Assembly: GCF_023221595.1 (NCBI RefSeq)
Contig: NZ_CP096563.1
Coordinates: forward strand, 2,648,501 to 2,712,500
Direction of reading: 5' to 3'
Length of the DNA stretch: 64,000 nucleotides
Source of the DNA: Rhodococcus qingshengii JCM 15477
Lineage (GTDB): Bacteria; Actinomycetota; Actinomycetes; Mycobacteriales; Mycobacteriaceae
The notes beneath the pieces were generated by a model that was given only the letters and a program-made list of their open reading frames with translations, was not told where the DNA came from and ran no database searches. The position numbers were made by a program, and so were the translations under genes. This document shows positions 62,225 through 64,000 of this stretch, one piece after another. Position 1 is the stretch's first letter. Each line of letters opens with the position of its first letter.

Positions 62225-62512
62225 ATGTGTCTGGGGATTCCGGGACGGGTACGCGAACTACTGGACGGATACGGAGGTCAACTCGCTCTCGTCGACGTGG
62301 AGGGGGCACCACGCAAGGTCAACATCGGAATGCTCGACGAAGGCACCGTCACGGCAGGTGACTGGGTGGTGATCCACATGGGCTTCGCAGTCGAGAAGGT
62401 CGACGAGCAGGGAGCTCGCCACGCTCGGGCCGGCCTCGAACTGATGGGCCGTGGTGGCCACGACGGTGAGGTAGTCGACTCCGATACTGGTAACGGCGAG
62501 GTCGGGACATGA
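62225..62512 (+). CDS. hypC: Hydrogenase maturation chaperone HypC
   Basis: The 95-residue protein begins with MCLGIPGRV, where Cys2 binds the Fe precursor and must be exposed. It also has a HypC-typical core (VDVEGAPRKVNIGMLDEG, DWVVIHMGFAVEKVDEQ). It carries the Fe(CN)2CO unit between HypD and the large-subunit precursor. The end overlaps hypF by 4 nt (ATGA). Confidence 0.96.
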   Translation: MCLGIPGRVRELLDGYGGQLALVDVEGAPRKVNIGMLDEGTVTAGDWVVIHMGFAVEKVDEQGARHARAGLELMGRGGHDGEVVDSDTGNGEVGT

Positions 62513-64000
62513 AGATCGCCTGCCGTGTCATCGTTCGTGGCGTAGTCCAGGGGGTGGGCTTCCGGCCGTTCGTCCATGCGACCGCCACCGAACTGGGACT
62601 GTCGGGTTCGGTGGGAAATTCTGCTCTCGGTGTCGTGATCGACGTCGAAGGCGACGGAGAGACAATCGATGCATTTGTCGCTCGGGTGCGAAACCGCCCC
62701 CCACCGCTGGCACGGGTGGAGTCGGTAGAGCGCGAGGACTCGCGGCCGGTTGGTCGTGAGGGGTTTCGCATAGTCGAGACGGATGCGGGGTCGGTCGGGC
62801 GAACCTTGGCGCCGGCGGATGTCGGGATCTGCGACGACTGCCTCCGGGAACTGACTGATCCGAGCGATCGGCGATATCGTCATCCATTCATCACCTGCAC
62901 CAACTGCGGTCCGCGATTCACGATCATCGAATCGCTGCCCTACGACCGGGCCGCTACGACGATGAAGCGATTCCCGTTGTGCGCGAACTGTGCGGCGGAG
63001 TACGTGGATCCCGCCGACCGCCGGTTTCATGCGCAACCGATTGCCTGCCCGCAGTGCGGTCCAACGCTATCGTTCGTGGAAGGGGACGCGCCCGCCGTGA
63101 CCGGTGAGGGTGCACTGCTACGAGCCCGATCCCTACTGCGAGACGGGAAGATTCTTGCTGTCAAGGGAATCGGAGGATTTCACCTGGCTTGTGATGCCCG
63201 CGACGACCGCGCGGTTCACGAGTTGCGTGAACGCAAGCATCGAGCAAGCAAGCCGTTGGCGGTGATGGTGCGCGATGTGCCAGAAGCCAGAGAGTTGGGT
63301 GTGGTCGGTGATGCCGAGGCTGATGCCATGTCCTCGCGCGAGCGCCCGATTGTGCTGGTTGCCAAAGCGTCTGGATACGCGCTTTCCCCCTTGATTGCCC
63401 CCGGCATTCCGGATATCGGAATCATGCTGGCCTACAACCCGATTCAGCATCTTCTTCTGGGTTTGGCCGGAGAAGAGGCGGGCCCAGCGGTGTTGGTCAT
63501 GACATCGGCGAACATCGGCGGTGAGCCGATTCTGTACTCCGACAACGATCTCGAACGATTGGGTGACCTGGCCGACGGGGTATTGACCCACAACCGTCCG
63601 ATCTTGATGCCGTGTGACGACTCGGTGATGCGAATAGTCGGCAGTGGAAGACAGTTGCTTCGTCGCTCGCGCGGATATGCTCCGCTGCCCGTCACCGCGC
63701 CGTTCGACGTACCGCCTACCTTGGCGGTCGGGGCCGACCTGAAGAACACCTTCTGTCTTGCCGAGGACGGATATGTGTGGCCGAGTCAGCACATCGGAGA
63801 CATGGGCGACCTCGCTGTCATCGACAGTTTTGCTGCGTCGGAGAGTCACTTCGAATCGATCACGGGGGTGGTGCCGCACCAGATCGCCTGTGACGAGCAT
63901 CCTCGGTATCGCTCGTCCTCGTGGGCTCGCAGTCGTAGTGGTGACCGACCGGTGCGCATCGTCGGGCATCACCACGCACATGTGGCTTCCGTGATGGGGG
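62509..64000 (+). CDS. hypF: Carbamoyltransferase HypF, 3' end outside window
   Basis: HypF makes S-carbamoyl-HypE, the source of the cyanide ligands. 497 residues are visible. An N-terminal acylphosphatase-like domain (GVVQGVGFRPFVHA) is followed by a four-CxxC zinc region (CDDC, CTNC, CANC, CPQC). A YrdC-like nucleotide domain has KHRASKPLAVMVRD. The start of the Kae1-like domain carries VGHHHAHVASVMG. hypC and hypF overlap by 4 nt. HypD and HypE are expected just beyond the edge. Confidence 0.97.
   Translation, partial: MKIACRVIVRGVVQGVGFRPFVHATATELGLSGSVGNSALGVVIDVEGDGETIDAFVARVRNRPPPLARVESVEREDSRPVGREGFRIVETDAGSVGRTLAPADVGICDDCLRELTDPSDRRYRHPFITCTNCGPRFTIIESLPYDRAATTMKRFPLCANCAAEYVDPADRRFHAQPIACPQCGPTLSFVEGDAPAVTGEGALLRARSLLRDGKILAVKGIGGFHLACDARDDRAVHELRERKHRASKPLAVMVRDVPEARELGVVGDAEADAMSSRERPIVLVAKASGYALSPLIAPGIPDIGIMLAYNPIQHLLLGLAGEEAGPAVLVMTSANIGGEPILYSDNDLERLGDLADGVLTHNRPILMPCDDSVMRIVGSGRQLLRRSRGYAPLPVTAPFDVPPTLAVGADLKNTFCLAEDGYVWPSQHIGDMGDLAVIDSFAASESHFESITGVVPHQIACDEHPRYRSSSWARSRSGDRPVRIVGHHHAHVASVMG

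Noticed and set aside
1..64000. Transposases, integrases, prophage genes, rRNA or complete tRNA genes
   Set aside because: None could be recognised on either strand.

Overview
The window looks like chromosome of a mycolic-acid actinomycete, most probably a Rhodococcus (R. erythropolis-like). The evidence is high-GC codon use, frequent GTG starts, mycothione reductase (a mycothiol enzyme found only in actinobacteria), an actinobacterial ordering of housekeeping genes, and a group 1h [NiFe] hydrogenase. From memory of the family, the order mtr - hydrolase - mqo - acetyltransferase - cobaltochelatase - cobO - cobB - cysG - efpA-like - proS - rimP - nusA - infB - rbfA - nrnA - dinF-like - phosphoesterase - pptT - truB - mntR - ribF - rpsO - pnp - M16 protease follows the Mycobacterium tuberculosis backbone, interrupted by accessory blocks. 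The genus assignment is inference; no search was run.

Layout. 1-4110: a 5'-truncated sigma factor, a GAF-ANTAR regulator, a small membrane protein, a PhzF-like enzyme, a flavin/F420 split-barrel protein and a small hydrolase. 4184-8779: redox and central metabolism (mtr, hydrolase, mqo, GNAT). 8850-14591: a cobalamin riboswitch followed by a tightly packed cobalamin operon (ChlI/ChlD-type chelatase, cobO, cobB, cobE-like, cysG). 14603-18908: EfpA-like exporter, CBS protein, SelO, YaaA. 18964-20709: proS. 20789-31237: an accessory block with an O-methyltransferase, a rhomboid-like protein, acyl-CoA dehydrogenase plus NTF2-like protein, a split-barrel protein, an aromatic-acid-type MFS transporter with an upstream palindrome, a DMT exporter, an SDR/NTF2/TetR unit and a divergent MFS exporter. 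31291-32246: a lipoprotein and a ferritin-like protein. 32467-45995: the translation and RNA-processing cluster (rimP, nusA, ylxR, infB, DUF503, rbfA, nrnA, MATE, phosphoesterase, pptT, truB, GNAT, mntR, ribF). 46154-50632: rpsO, an unusual structured 452-bp spacer, pnp and an M16 peptidase. 50655-53586: a zinc alcohol dehydrogenase and a secreted cutinase-like protein.

53736-64000 is the most interesting region: a single-direction cluster hypA-hypB-hhyS-hhyL-hhyE-DUF5947-DUF6084-(453-aa unknown)-(39-aa membrane peptide)-protease-hypC-hypF, cut off inside hypF. It encodes an O2-tolerant, actinobacterial-type H2-oxidising enzyme and its nickel insertion, Fe(CN)2CO assembly and endoproteolytic maturation machinery. 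It also carries several conserved but functionally unassigned accessory proteins. Most neighbours from hhyE onward overlap by 4 nt or sit within 20 nt, which indicates co-translation.

Regulation visible in the DNA includes the B12 riboswitch with a hairpin next to the ribosome binding site, a candidate MntR operator, paired CTTAAG palindromes in the TetR/MFS promoter, a 15-bp palindrome before the aromatic-acid transporter, and several strong intrinsic terminators, including a perfect 23-bp hairpin between convergent genes. Coordinates were read by hand. Start codons were chosen from ribosome binding sites, overlaps and family N-termini, and alternatives are stated.
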